The position numbers and the translations under genes are program-made. The notes beneath the pieces are model-generated. The model ran no database searches. It was not told the origin of the DNA and was given only the letters and a program-made list of their open reading frames with translations. From positions 194,696 through 258,695 of the forward strand of contig NZ_HG315691.1 of the NCBI RefSeq assembly GCF_000455345.1: a stretch of DNA of 64,000 bases, given 5' to 3'. Source of the DNA: Halopiger goleimassiliensis. GTDB taxonomy: Archaea; Halobacteriota; Halobacteria; Halobacteriales; Natrialbaceae. Shown here piece by piece: positions 1 through 9,086 of the stretch (its first letter is position 1; every line of letters begins with the position of its first letter).

Positions 1-852
1 ACGGTTCGCGAGGCGCTCGGCGGCAACGTCGAACTGCTGATCAGCGGCGGCGGCAGCCTCTCGCCGGAACTCTGCCGGCTCTACCACGCGATGGGCCTGC
101 CCATCTACGAGGGCTACGGGCTGACCGAAACCGCCCCCGTCGTCTCGACGAATCCGCCGGAGGCCGTCAAGATCGGCACGATCGGCGCGCCGCTTTCCAA
201 CGTCGAGGTGAAAGTCGACGAGAGCGTCGTCGATCAGTCGACCTTCGAGGACGACGACGGCGAGGTCGGCGAACTGCTCGTCAAGGGACCGAACGTCACT
301 GAGGGCTACTGGAACAAGCCCGGAGAGACCGACGCCGCGTTCACCGAGGACGACGACGGCGAGCGCTGGTTCCGGACCGGCGACATCGTCCACGTCCGCC
401 CCGACGGCTACCTCGAGTTCCGCGAGCGCGTCAAGCAACTGCTCGTCCTCTCGACGGGGAAGAACGTCGCACCCGGACCGATCGAGGACGCCTTCGCCGC
501 CAGCGAGGTGATCGAACAGGCGATGGTCGTCGGCGACGGCGAGAAGTTCGTCGGTGCCCTGCTGGTTCCGAACACCGAACACGTCCGCGAGTGGGCCGAC
601 GAATCGGGGATTGACCTCCCCGAGGACCTCCAGGAGATGGTCGACGACGAACGGGTCCGCGAGTACGTCCAGCAGGAGGTCGATCGGATCAACCGGAACT
701 TCGAGAAACACGAGACGATCAAGCAGTTCGAACTCGTCCCCCAGGAGTTCACCGAGGAAAACGACATGCTGACGCCCTCGATGAAGAAGAAGCGCCGCGT
801 CATCCTCGACCGCTTCGAGGACCGCGTCGAACGCATCTACGCGGACGCCTAA
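1..852 (+). CDS. Long-chain acyl-CoA ligase (AMP-forming), C-terminal part
   Basis: The reading frame is open from the first base, so the N-terminal half lies outside the window; 283 residues are visible. It carries the hallmarks of the adenylate-forming (ANL) superfamily: the core motif YEGYGLTETAP, then GELLVKGPNVTEGYW, the adenosine-binding WFRTGD, the hinge region LLVLSTGKNVAP, and a C-terminal lid with a Lys-rich LTPSMKKKRR segment carrying the likely catalytic lysine. Such enzymes activate fatty acids to acyl-CoA for beta-oxidation or lipid turnover. The hinge and the overall pattern resemble FadD/long-chain ligases rather than acetyl-CoA synthetase. Exact chain-length specificity cannot be read from this part. 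The next gene is on the opposite strand and about 485 bases away, so no operon partner is visible downstream. Confidence 0.9.
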   Translation, partial: TVREALGGNVELLISGGGSLSPELCRLYHAMGLPIYEGYGLTETAPVVSTNPPEAVKIGTIGAPLSNVEVKVDESVVDQSTFEDDDGEVGELLVKGPNVTEGYWNKPGETDAAFTEDDDGERWFRTGDIVHVRPDGYLEFRERVKQLLVLSTGKNVAPGPIEDAFAASEVIEQAMVVGDGEKFVGALLVPNTEHVREWADESGIDLPEDLQEMVDDERVREYVQQEVDRINRNFEKHETIKQFELVPQEFTEENDMLTPSMKKKRRVILDRFEDRVERIYADA

Positions 853-988
853 CGTCACGGCGGGATACGTGACCGGACTGCGTGTTCCGGGACCGGAACC
901 GGCTATCGGATCGCCCACCGCCGATACGAGGCCCGCGAATCGATCGGTACATGGTGTGGAGTTCCCGTTCCGTATATGGTCTACCACG

Positions 989-1243
989 TGCGGTGGCGCG
1001 CGCTGTCGAGCGGCCGACCAAAAGGGAGGACGCTCGACCGAGACCGTGCGAGGGATGAGTGAGGGAGCGCAGCGACCGAACGAATCGGCTGGGGAGAGCG
1101 AGGTGCGAACGAACGTGAGCACCTCGGAACAGCGAACGGCGAACGGAGTGAGCCGTGAGCGGCGTGGCCACTCCCCGTGTCCACGATAGCAGAGCGCTTC
1201 GTTTCACCAAAATCCGCTACGAACCCACCGATCAATACGCAAC
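989..1243. repeat. Dispersed structured repeat, copy A
   Basis: This stretch lies in the gene-free gap between the acyl-CoA ligase and hemD. It matches a second stretch at 24654-24836. Both begin with TGCGGTGGCGCGCGCTGTCG, share a block around CGACCGTGCGAGGGATGAG-like sequence, and end with GTGTCCACGATAGCAGA followed by CGCTTCGTTTCACC. The middle differs: this copy has about 70 extra bases containing an inverted repeat (GAGGTGC...GCACCTC, near 1100-1125). In both copies GGGGAG and CTCCCC frame the variable middle and could form a common base stem. No convincing protein is encoded. It may be a haloarchaeal mobile palindromic element or a structured RNA; the sequence alone does not decide. Confidence 0.75.
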
Positions 1244-1337
1244 GCTACTGATCGTCCACTCGGAGCGAATAGAGGTCGGAAACAGCCCCTAGAGACGGCT
1301 GCGACGTCGCCCGTGACGAACGTCCTTGAGTGCCGAT

Positions 1338-2084
1338 TCAGGACTCGAGCGCCGCGAGCGTCTCGCGGGCGAGCGCGTCGAAGGTCGCCTCCGCGGGCAC
1401 GACGTCGACCGCGAGGCCGTGATCGGCGGCCGTCTCGGCCGTCGGGTCGCCGATGACGCCGACGACGGCCGCCTCCAGTCCGGCGGTGGCCTCCTCGCGG
1501 ATCCCGCGCTCGTCGGCGGCCTCGAGGAAGTGCTCGACGGTCAGCGACGAGGTGAAACAGGCGGCGTCGAGGTCGCCGGCGGCCGCCAGCGCCGCGGACT
1601 CGCCGCTTCCCTCGGGCCGGACTAGCCGGTAGAGGATCGTCTCGTGGACGTAGGCCCCGGCGTCGCACAGTCCCTCGAGCAACACCGGGCTGCCGTGGTC
1701 ACTGCGGGCGACCTCGACGCGCCGGCCCTCGACGACGACGTCGTCGCTCCCGGTGAGCGCCTCGACGAGGCCGCTCGAGGTGTAGGTCTCGGGGACGAAA
1801 TCGACCGCGTACCCCGCCTCGCGGAGCGCCTCGGCGGTCGCGGGGCCGATCGCACAGACGCGTTCGTCGTCGGGGTCCCAGCCCGCCGCGGCGACGAGTT
1901 CCGCGCCGGTCTTGCTCGTGAAGACGACGACGTCGGCGTCGGTCCGGGGGGTGGCGTCTGTCGGCTCGACCGCGAGCATCGGATCCGCGACGGGGTCGGC
2001 ACCGAGTCGCTCGAGCAGGGCGCGGGCGTCCGCGAGGCGGTCGTCGTCGGGGCGGAAGACGGCTACGGTGGGTTGGTCGCTCAT
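1338..2084 (-). CDS. hemD: Uroporphyrinogen-III synthase
   Basis: A 248-residue protein of the HemD fold. It cyclises hydroxymethylbilane to uroporphyrinogen III with inversion of ring D, the branch metabolite for heme, siroheme and cobalamin. HemD proteins are poorly conserved in sequence. The call rests on the two-domain alpha/beta pattern (VAVFRPDDDR start, DVVVFTSKTGAE, CAIGPATAEALREAGY, VVEGRR, ACFTSSLTVEHFLEAA, AAVVGVIGDPTAETA) and on gene order. Its ATG overlaps the stop of the upstream methyltransferase by four bases (ATGA), so it is the last gene of a hemC-cobA-hemD operon. Length and start fit the family. Confidence 0.9.
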   Translation of the reverse strand: MSDQPTVAVFRPDDDRLADARALLERLGADPVADPMLAVEPTDATPRTDADVVVFTSKTGAELVAAAGWDPDDERVCAIGPATAEALREAGYAVDFVPETYTSSGLVEALTGSDDVVVEGRRVEVARSDHGSPVLLEGLCDAGAYVHETILYRLVRPEGSGESAALAAAGDLDAACFTSSLTVEHFLEAADERGIREEATAGLEAAVVGVIGDPTAETAADHGLAVDVVPAEATFDALARETLAALES

Positions 2085-2908
2085 CCTGGTTCCTGGGCGG
2101 TGGTTTCGGCCGGGTTCCCGTAGTCGTTTTGAAGGAACTCCACGACGGACTCGCGGGTGCCCGCGACGTCACCGATCACCGTCACCGCGGGGGGTTCGAT
2201 CCCGACCTCGTCGCGGACGTCGGCGATGGTCTCGATGGTGCCGGTCGCGACCTGCTGGTTCGGCCAGGTGGCGCGTTCGACCAGCGCGACCGGCGTATCG
2301 GCGGCCATCCCCGCCTCGTGGAGGGCGCTCGTGTACTGCGGGAGCCGGGTCACGCCCATGAGGACGACGATCGTGCCGCCGGTTTCGGCCAGCGCCTCCC
2401 AGTTGACCGCCGACTCCGCCTTGGTCGGGTCCTCGTGGCCGGTGACGATCGACACCGTCGAGGCGTGATCGCGGTGGGTGACGGGAATCCCCGCGACGCC
2501 GGGTGCGGCGATCGCGGAGGTGACCGCGGGGACGACCTCGAAGGGAATGCCGTGCGATGCGAGATGGTGGGCCTCCTCTCCGCCGCGGCCGAAGACGAAC
2601 GAGTCGCCGCCCTTCAGTCGGACCACGTCCTTGCCCTCGCGGGCGAGTTCGACCAGTCGCTCGTTGATCTCGGACTGGGGGGTTCGATCGCCGTGGGCGC
2701 GCTTCCCGACGTCTTCGCTGCGATCCTCGGGGAGCAGGTCGATGATCCGCGGGCCGGGAAGCTTGTCGTGGAGGACGTGATCGGCCTCCTCGAGCAGTCG
2801 TCGGGCTTTGACGGTCAGCAGTTCGGGATCGCCGGGGCCGCTGCCGACGAGATAGACGGTCCCGAGCGCCGCGTCCGGTTCGGCTCCTTCCATCTCCGTA
2901 CCATGCAT
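2081..2908 (-). CDS. cobA: Uroporphyrinogen-III C-methyltransferase (SUMT)
   Basis: A 275-residue SAM-dependent methyltransferase that methylates uroporphyrinogen III at C-2 and C-7 to give precorrin-2, feeding siroheme, cobalamin and the archaeal siroheme-dependent heme route. The N-terminal GTVYLVGSGPGDPELLT is the classic SUMT signature. VVRLKGGDSFVFGRGGEE and the later VLMGVTRL and TVIGDVAG segments follow in the expected order. No precorrin-2 dehydrogenase (CysG-like) domain is attached. It starts one base upstream of the hemC stop region and overlaps hemD by four bases, which implies translational coupling. A Met at residue 6 is an alternative start, because the family motif begins only at about residue 16. 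Confidence 0.93.
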   Translation of the reverse strand: MHGTEMEGAEPDAALGTVYLVGSGPGDPELLTVKARRLLEEADHVLHDKLPGPRIIDLLPEDRSEDVGKRAHGDRTPQSEINERLVELAREGKDVVRLKGGDSFVFGRGGEEAHHLASHGIPFEVVPAVTSAIAAPGVAGIPVTHRDHASTVSIVTGHEDPTKAESAVNWEALAETGGTIVVLMGVTRLPQYTSALHEAGMAADTPVALVERATWPNQQVATGTIETIADVRDEVGIEPPAVTVIGDVAGTRESVVEFLQNDYGNPAETTAQEPG

Positions 2909-4108
2909 CTACTTGCCCGCCGGTTTATCTTCCTCGGCGACGGCAGAATCCGCGCTCCCGGCCTCGTCTTCTGCACGTTCGATCAGTTCTGCCGCCCCGC
3001 GGTCGGCCAGATCCTGTGCGAATTCACGGGCGGCGCTCGCGTGGCGTTCGATCGGCAAGTCGCGGGTGCCGGTCACCGACTCCTGGCCGTCCCGGTCGAA
3101 AACCTGGACCGTCGTGTGGACGTACTCGCCCTGAACGATCGCGTAGATGCCCACGGGGGCGATACAGCCGCCGCCGAGTTCCGCGAGGATCGTCCGTTCG
3201 ACCGTCGTCTCCACCCGGCTCCGCGGGTGGTCGATCGCCGACTGCATCTTCCGGGCGGTCTCGCCGTCGGTCGCCGTCACCGCGAGCGCCCCCTGGCCCG
3301 GTGCCGGGGTGAACGTCTCCGTCGGAAGTCGCTGGTACCGGACGTAGTGGGCGAGCCCGCTGCGCTCGAGGCCCGCTTCGGCGAGGACGATCGCGTCGTA
3401 CTCCGTCTCGACCTCCCGGCCGAGCGCCTGCTTCTCGAGTTCCGAGCGGTCGTCGAACCACTCGTCGACGGTGCGGTCGTACGCGGGGTCGTCGTCCCCG
3501 TCGCCCTCGCTCTCCTCGGTCTCGTCGTCCTCGCTCTCCTCGGTCTCGTCGTCCTCGCTCTCCTCGGTCTCGTCGTCCTCGCTCTCCTCGGCCTCGAGGC
3601 GACGCTCGTGTTCGGCCTGTAGCGACGGCGCGAGCAGCTTCTCGAGGCGCGTGTCGACGTTGCCCCGCAGCGGCTCGACCTCGAGGTCGGGACGCTCGGC
3701 GAGCAGTTGGGCGCGGCGTCGGAGGCTCGAGGTGCCGACGGTCGCGCCCTGGGGGAGGTCCTCGAGGGACGCGCCGTCGGGGGTCACGAGGACGTCGCCC
3801 GGTGCTCCCCGCTCGGGGACGGCGGCCGTCACGAGTTCGCGGGGCTGTTCGGTCGGCATGTCCTTCATCGAGTGGATCGCCCCGTCGAGGTCGCCCTCGA
3901 GGACGCGCTCGTCGAGTTCGCGGACGAAGGCACCGGTCTTGCCCAGCCGGTGGATGAGTTCGTCCCTGACCTGGTCGCCCGTCGTCTCGACGGTGACGAG
4001 TTCGACCTCGTACCGTCGGTCCTCGAGGGCCTCCTCGACCAGCCCCGCCTGCCGCCGGGCGAGGGCCGAGCCCCGCGTCGCCAGTCGTAACGTCCCGCGC
4101 GTTCTCAT
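2909..4108 (-). CDS. hemC: Hydroxymethylbilane synthase (porphobilinogen deaminase) with acidic insert
   Basis: It polymerises four porphobilinogens into hydroxymethylbilane. The start at 4108 gives MRTRGTLRLATRGSALARRQ, the usual N-terminus of the family; an in-frame Met 19 codons upstream would add an unconserved tail. Visible motifs are VPERGAPGDVLVTP, GTSSLRRRAQLL, RGNVDTRLEKL and LGGGCIAPVGIYA. The Cys in the last one binds the dipyrromethane cofactor. At 399 residues it is about 90 longer than bacterial HemC. The extra length sits between RGNVDTRLEKL and YDAIVLAEAGLERSGL and includes three tandem copies of an eight-residue acidic unit. First gene of the hemC-cobA-hemD operon; a TTTTCATA-like box lies about 27 bases upstream of this start. 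Confidence 0.93.
   Translation of the reverse strand: MRTRGTLRLATRGSALARRQAGLVEEALEDRRYEVELVTVETTGDQVRDELIHRLGKTGAFVRELDERVLEGDLDGAIHSMKDMPTEQPRELVTAAVPERGAPGDVLVTPDGASLEDLPQGATVGTSSLRRRAQLLAERPDLEVEPLRGNVDTRLEKLLAPSLQAEHERRLEAEESEDDETEESEDDETEESEDDETEESEGDGDDDPAYDRTVDEWFDDRSELEKQALGREVETEYDAIVLAEAGLERSGLAHYVRYQRLPTETFTPAPGQGALAVTATDGETARKMQSAIDHPRSRVETTVERTILAELGGGCIAPVGIYAIVQGEYVHTTVQVFDRDGQESVTGTRDLPIERHASAAREFAQDLADRGAAELIERAEDEAGSADSAVAEEDKPAGK
3507..3591 (-). repeat. 24-bp tandem repeat encoding acidic insert in HemC
   Basis: Three perfect head-to-tail 24-base units (3507-3530, 3531-3554, 3555-3578) are followed by a partial fourth. They are in frame with hemC and encode the acidic unit EESEDDET. 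The period is a multiple of three, so copy-number changes would lengthen or shorten the insert without breaking the gene. Confidence 0.95.
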
Positions 4109-4335
4109 AGGCGGTAGTGGTGGCCTCGGGTATGAAAAGCGCTCGCTTGTTCGGCGGGTCGGCAACTGGTCACGTCGAACCGAACGGGAACGAGCAAGCG
4201 GACGGATATCGGGACCGTTCCGGACTGGCGTTCGGTCCCGTCTCCCCGGAACGCGACGGGGAGCAATACGAATAGCCAGGCATTGAACTAACCGTTAGTT
4301 TCGAAATATAATTCGGAATAAAATAGTAGCGTTCC

Positions 4336-4347
4336 CGAACCGGTTCG
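4336..4347. promoter_or_regulatory. CGAA-N4-TTCG palindrome, candidate NarO-type operator upstream of norB
   Basis: The perfect palindrome CGAACCGGTTCG lies 66 bases before the norB start. From memory, CGAA-N4-TTCG is the motif described for the haloarchaeal anaerobic/denitrification regulator NarO. A looser CGAA-N6-TTCG is at 4302-4315 in an AT-rich patch. A TATA-like CTATTATC (4391-4398) precedes norB. Regulation is inferred; no binding data can be seen. Confidence 0.5.
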
Positions 4348-4412
4348 GACCGGTTGCCAGTTCGTAGGAAACCGGGGGTCGCTTAACGGGCTATTATCCG
4401 GTAGCGTTCCGC

Positions 4413-6725
4413 GTGAACGTAACAAGAAAGCAGTTAGCCACGTTTCTCGCGGCGATCTTCGTCGTGAACCTGGTCGTCATGACCGGCGGAGCGTGGCTCT
4501 CCTACGAGAACGAACCGGAGATTCCGGAGACGGTCGTCGGACCCGACGGCGAACCCGTCGCAACCGCCGACGACGTCCGGGACGGGAAGACAGTCTTCCA
4601 GGAGAACGGCCTGATGAACCAGGGGTCGATGCTCGGCCGGGGAAGCTACTACGACGTCGACTACACGGCCGATACGCTCGAGTCCAAGACCGAGTACATG
4701 CGCGACTATTACGCGCAGGAAGAGCACGAGACGGCCTACGAGGGGCTCGATGCGTCGGAACAGGCTGCGATCGACGCGCAGGTCCGGCAGGAACTGCAGT
4801 CGAGCGAGTACACCGACGGCGACCGAGTCGAGTACTCCGGGGCGGAAGCGTACGCCCACGAACAGGTCCGGCAGGAGTACGTCGAGCGCTACCACGAGGG
4901 CGATCGCGAACGCGGCATCCAGGAGGGGCTGATCCCCACCGCGGCGGAGGCCGAGCGGTTCGCCGACTTCGCGCTGTGGACCGCCTGGATCTCCCATACC
5001 GAGCGTCCGGATTCGGAGGCTTCCTTCACCAACGACTTCCCGTACTCGCCCGCGGCGGGCAACGACGCCGGCGGCCCGGTGATGACCTGGAGCGTCGTTT
5101 CGATGGTGCTGCTCGTCGCCGGCGCGGGGGTCGCGATCTGGCTCTACCGGGCGATCGAGATCCCCGAACCCGACGCCGAAGGCGTCTCGATCCCCCACCC
5201 GAACGAGATCGATCTCACGCCGAGCCAGTTACTGAGCACCAGATTCGTCCTCATCGGTGCGTTGCTGTTCGTTCTACAGACGTTTCTGGGCGGCCTGCTC
5301 GCCCACTACTACGTCGAGCGCGACGGCTTCTTCGGACTGCAGGAACTGGTCGGGATCGACGTCCTCGAGTACCTGCCGTGGACGATCGCCAGAACCTGGC
5401 ACGTCGATCTGGGAATCCTCTGGATCTCGACGATGTGGCTCGGCGTCGGACTGTTTCTCGCGCCGCTGTTGACCGGCCGCGAGCCGCGCCGGCAAGCGCT
5501 GTATATCAAGGGTCTGATCGGCGCGTTGCTGGTCGTCGCCGTCGGCGGTCTCGTCGGGATCTGGCTCGGCGTCAACAACGTCTTCGACGGCCAGCTCTGG
5601 TGGCTGCTCGGCAACGAGGGCCTCGAGTACCTCGAGATCGGCCGGCTCTGGCAGGCCGGCCTGCTGGTCGGGTTCCTGGGATGGATCGCCCTCGTCGCCC
5701 GCGGGTTCAAACCGTTGCTGGACCGCGAACCGCGCTACGGACTCGCCCACATGATCGTCTACGCGGGCGGCTCGATCGGTCTGCTGTTCATGGCCGGCTT
5801 CCTCTATACGCCCGAGACGAACTTCGTCACGACGGAGTTCTGGCGCTGGTGGGTCGTCCACATGTGGGTCGAGGGCGTCTTCGAGTTTTTCATCCTCGTC
5901 GTCATCGCCCTTACGTTGGTCTCGATGAACCTCCTCTCGAAGAGATCCGCGGAGAAGGCCGTCATCGTTCAGGCCGCGCTCGTGATGGGCAGCGGCGTCA
6001 TCGGCGTCTCCCACCACTACTGGTGGGCCGGCCTGCCCGAGGTGTGGCTCCCGATCGGCAGCGTCTTCTCGACGCTCGAGTTCATCCCGCTGCTGTTTAT
6101 CCTCTACGAGGCGCTCGGCCAGTACCGTGCGATGGACGGTGCCGGGACGACGTTTCCATACCGGATGGCGTTTTACTTCATCGTCGCCTCCTCGGTGTGG
6201 AACTTCGTCGGCGGCGGCGTCACCGGCTTTTTCATCAACCTGCCGGTGATCAGCTACTTCCAGAGCGGCACCTACCTCACCGTCGCCCACGCTCACGGCG
6301 CGATGTTCGGCGCGTTCGGCTTGCTCGCGATGGGAATGGCCGTCTACGTCCTCCGGGTGACGACCCGGACCGAGACGTGGTCCGAGAAACGCCTCCGGTG
6401 GTCGTTCTGGCTCTGTAACAGTGGGCTGGCGCTCATGCTGGTCCTGTCGCTGTTGCCAGTTGGCTTCCTGCAACTCGAGACCGCGTTCACCGAGGGCTAC
6501 GCCGCCGCGCGAAGCCTCGAGTTCTACGAGAGCGGACTCGTCCAGACGCTGTTCTGGCTGCGGATGCCGGGTGACACGCTGTTGATCGCCGGTGCAGTCC
6601 TCTTCGCGTGGGACGTTGCCGCAAAACTCCTCTTCCAGCGGAAGCCGACCGGATCGGAGAGCGCCGATCACGTCGTCGCCGACCGCATCTTCGGAAACGA
6701 CGAAACGAGCAGCGCCGACGACTGA
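4413..6725 (+). CDS. norB: Quinol-dependent nitric oxide reductase (qNOR)
   Basis: It reduces two NO to N2O in the cytoplasmic membrane, using quinol directly. The 770-residue length and the hydrophilic N-terminal extension after the first membrane helix (residues about 30-220, with FQENGLMNQGSMLGRGSYY) are typical of single-subunit qNOR (NorZ) rather than the NorB of cytochrome c-dependent NorBC. About 14 membrane segments follow. Heme and Fe(B) ligand histidines are seen in ARTWHVDLGILWIS, HMWVEGVFEFF, SHHYWWAGLPEVW and VAHAHGAMFGAFG. The catalytic-centre glutamate is in VEGVFEFF. The start is GTG; no ATG gives the first helix. A candidate NarO-type palindrome lies just upstream. It is monocistronic here, beside tetrapyrrole genes that supply its heme. 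Confidence 0.95.
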   Translation: MNVTRKQLATFLAAIFVVNLVVMTGGAWLSYENEPEIPETVVGPDGEPVATADDVRDGKTVFQENGLMNQGSMLGRGSYYDVDYTADTLESKTEYMRDYYAQEEHETAYEGLDASEQAAIDAQVRQELQSSEYTDGDRVEYSGAEAYAHEQVRQEYVERYHEGDRERGIQEGLIPTAAEAERFADFALWTAWISHTERPDSEASFTNDFPYSPAAGNDAGGPVMTWSVVSMVLLVAGAGVAIWLYRAIEIPEPDAEGVSIPHPNEIDLTPSQLLSTRFVLIGALLFVLQTFLGGLLAHYYVERDGFFGLQELVGIDVLEYLPWTIARTWHVDLGILWISTMWLGVGLFLAPLLTGREPRRQALYIKGLIGALLVVAVGGLVGIWLGVNNVFDGQLWWLLGNEGLEYLEIGRLWQAGLLVGFLGWIALVARGFKPLLDREPRYGLAHMIVYAGGSIGLLFMAGFLYTPETNFVTTEFWRWWVVHMWVEGVFEFFILVVIALTLVSMNLLSKRSAEKAVIVQAALVMGSGVIGVSHHYWWAGLPEVWLPIGSVFSTLEFIPLLFILYEALGQYRAMDGAGTTFPYRMAFYFIVASSVWNFVGGGVTGFFINLPVISYFQSGTYLTVAHAHGAMFGAFGLLAMGMAVYVLRVTTRTETWSEKRLRWSFWLCNSGLALMLVLSLLPVGFLQLETAFTEGYAAARSLEFYESGLVQTLFWLRMPGDTLLIAGAVLFAWDVAAKLLFQRKPTGSESADHVVADRIFGNDETSSADD

Positions 6726-6785
6726 GCGCGCTCTCGGCGGGGATGACGTCCGGTTGGTCGGTGGCGGACGCGGTACCGGCCGTCG

Positions 6786-8060
6786 CTACAGCGCGTGCTT
6801 GTACGCCTCGAGGGTCCGGTCGACGTCCTCCTCTGTGTGACCGTAGCTGACGAACTGGCACTCGAACTGGTTCTGCGAGAGGAACACGCCCTGTGCTTTC
6901 ATCTGCCCCCAGAAGACGCGCCGCCAGCGGTCGGTTTCGGCGTTTTTCACGTCGGCGGCGTTCGTCGGTGCCTCGCCGTCCCGGGTGAAGATCACCTTGA
7001 ACATCGAGTCCGTGCCGGCGACGGTGTACTCGGGGGCCTGATCCGCGACGATCTCCTCGAGGCCCTCGCGCAGGCGGTCGCCCAGCCCGTTGACGTGCTC
7101 GTAGACGTCGTTCTCCGCGGCGAATTTGAGCGTCTCGAGGCCGGCGGCCATCGTGACGGGGTGGCCGGAGAAGGTGCCGGCCTGGAAGACGTCGCCGGAG
7201 GGAGTGAAGTTCTCGATGATCTCGGCGCGGCCGCCGATCGCCCCGACGGGGAAGCCGCCGCCGACGATCTTGCCGAAGGTCGTGATATCGGGCGTGATGC
7301 CGAACTCGCTCTGGGCGCAGCCGAGGCCGCCGACGCGGAAGCCCGTGATCACTTCGTCGAAGATCAGCAAGGAGTCGTGTTCCTCCGTGATGTCACGCAG
7401 GAACTCGTGGTAGCCCTCTTCGGGGTGGACGATCCCGTAGTTACCGAGGATGGGTTCCGTGAGGACGGCGGCGATGTCGTCGCCGTGCTCCGCGAAGACC
7501 TCGCGGACCGCTTCCTCGTCGTTGAACGGCACCGGGAGCGTGTGCTCGCTGAACGACTGGGGAATCCCCGCCGAGGAGGGTCGAGGGTTCTCCGCGTCGC
7601 CCTCGACCAGCGTCGACTCCTGGGCACCGTGGTAGCCGCCCTGGTTGACGACGATCTTGTTCCGGCCCGTGTAGCCGCGAGCGAGGCGGACGGCCGAGGT
7701 CGTCGCCTCCGTACCGCTGTTGACGAAGCGAATCTTCTCGACGCTGGGGACGTGGCGGACGACGAACTCCGCGAGGTCGACCTCGATCTCCGTGGGCGTG
7801 CCGTACATCGGCCCCTCGCTGGCTTTCTGCTGGATCCGGGCCTGAACGGGTTCGGGCAGGTCGTGACCCAGCAACAGCGGTCCAAGCCCCATCACCCAGT
7901 CGACGTAACGGGTACCGTCGGCGTCGATTACGTGGCCGGCGTCGCCCTTCCGGACGAAGAACGGATACGGTTCGATCGCCGCCCGGACGGCCGAGTTGAC
8001 GCCACCCGGCATGACCGACAGCGCTCGGTCGTACAGCTCCCGTGAGTTGTCGTCGTTCAT
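6786..8060 (-). CDS. hemL: Glutamate-1-semialdehyde 2,1-aminomutase
   Basis: A PLP enzyme converting glutamate-1-semialdehyde to 5-aminolevulinate, the entry step of C5-pathway tetrapyrrole synthesis. The 424-residue protein shows [11 protein letters not shown] near the N-terminus, [22 protein letters not shown], the PLP-ring Asp in [10 protein letters not shown], and the Schiff-base lysine in [17 protein letters not shown]. These identify HemL against other class-III aminotransferases. It is transcribed toward norB with only about 60 bases between the two stop codons. The gene stands alone but lies between the hemC operon and hemB. Confidence 0.95.
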   Translation of the reverse strand: MNDDNSRELYDRALSVMPGGVNSAVRAAIEPYPFFVRKGDAGHVIDADGTRYVDWVMGLGPLLLGHDLPEPVQARIQQKASEGPMYGTPTEIEVDLAEFVVRHVPSVEKIRFVNSGTEATTSAVRLARGYTGRNKIVVNQGGYHGAQESTLVEGDAENPRPSSAGIPQSFSEHTLPVPFNDEEAVREVFAEHGDDIAAVLTEPILGNYGIVHPEEGYHEFLRDITEEHDSLLIFDEVITGFRVGGLGCAQSEFGITPDITTFGKIVGGGFPVGAIGGRAEIIENFTPSGDVFQAGTFSGHPVTMAAGLETLKFAAENDVYEHVNGLGDRLREGLEEIVADQAPEYTVAGTDSMFKVIFTRDGEAPTNAADVKNAETDRWRRVFWGQMKAQGVFLSQNQFECQFVSYGHTEEDVDRTLEAYKHAL

Positions 8061-8232
8061 ACGCGGGCGTTAGGAATCCTCGGGCAAAGTAGTACCGAGG
8101 TCGTCCCGAGCGACGTCGCACCGAGGTCGATCCGACCCCTGCCGCTTCGGGCCTCGAGCGGCGACCCACCCGCAGGACCCGATCACGGCGGCGAACTCGA
8201 GGAACGACGACGAACGACGATCGCGAGTCGGC

Positions 8233-8679
8233 TCACTCCGGCAGGAACGTAATCGTGGCCGTCCGTTCCGCCCGCTCGCGTTTCTCGTGGATCGCTTCGA
8301 CCGTCGATTCGACCGCACCCGGGTCGCACCCGAGCAACTCCGCCGCCAGGTCGGCGTCCACGTCGAACCAGCCGTAGAGAACGAGGACGCGCATCTCCGG
8401 CTCGGTGAACGTCGTCTCCTCGCGGAGCACCTCGAGCAGCGTCGCCAGTTCGACCTCCTCGAACCCGTTGGAGAACCGGCGGTAGAGGCGGTCTTTGACG
8501 GCCGATAGCTCGATCTTCCCCTCGTCCTCGTAGAGGCCGACGTCGACGACCGAGATGAACTCCGTCGGGAACGTGCCAAAGCGGGGCTCCTCCCGCCCCA
8601 GGAAGCCGAACGTCCGGTTGGGTTGATCGATGGGCGTCGCCGCCGCGCCGTACTGCAGCCAGACCTCGCCCCGACTCAC
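8233..8679 (-). CDS. Conserved haloarchaeal protein of unknown function
   Basis: I do not recognise a named family. The 148-residue protein starts at GTG, six bases after a GGTGATC Shine-Dalgarno-like match. Its N-terminal half (EVWLQYGAAATP, GREEPRFGTFPTEFISVVDVGLY) looks like a compact beta-rich domain. The C-terminal half (TFTEPEMRVLVLYGWFDVDADLAAELLGCD followed by AVESTVEAIHEKRERAE) has the helical pattern of a winged or sigma-like HTH. A role in regulation is only a guess. Codon use and acidic composition match the neighbours, and the antisense frames are shadows. Confidence 0.7.
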   Translation of the reverse strand: MSRGEVWLQYGAAATPIDQPNRTFGFLGREEPRFGTFPTEFISVVDVGLYEDEGKIELSAVKDRLYRRFSNGFEEVELATLLEVLREETTFTEPEMRVLVLYGWFDVDADLAAELLGCDPGAVESTVEAIHEKRERAERTATITFLPE

Positions 8680-9086
8680 GGCCGATCACCGCCGCTCGAG
8701 CCGACCGGGTTCGCCCCCATACGAACCGAATCCGCACCCGCCCCCGGGTTGCGTGGTGACATGCCACGTTCTACGGTGCGTGACGTAATAGTGGATTCCT
8801 AATTATTTCACGACTGAAAATAGACGCCGGCGATCACGACGTCGCGAGGTCCGTCCGCGCGACGGGGTCCCGTCGACGACCGGCACCGAGTCGTGATCCG
8901 ACGCCACCGACCAGTGATCCACCCCCGTCCGACGCCAGCAGTCGGTCGCGGCCCTCGAGACCGATCACTGCGTCCGCCTGGCGTCATCTCGAGGCTCCGA
9001 AAACCGCACGCCGCTCCCGGATGGAGTACGAGCGGCCTCGAATCGGCACCGACGGAATCGATACCGCGTCCGAACTGTCAGGCCGC
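8680..9086. other. Gene-free stretch between unknown gene and amt
   Basis: About 400 bases with no convincing coding sequence. The part around 8795-8820 (CCTAATTATTTCACGACTG) is AT-rich compared with its surroundings and could hold a promoter for the minus-strand gene ending at 8233. No RNA gene or repeat was recognised. Confidence 0.5.
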
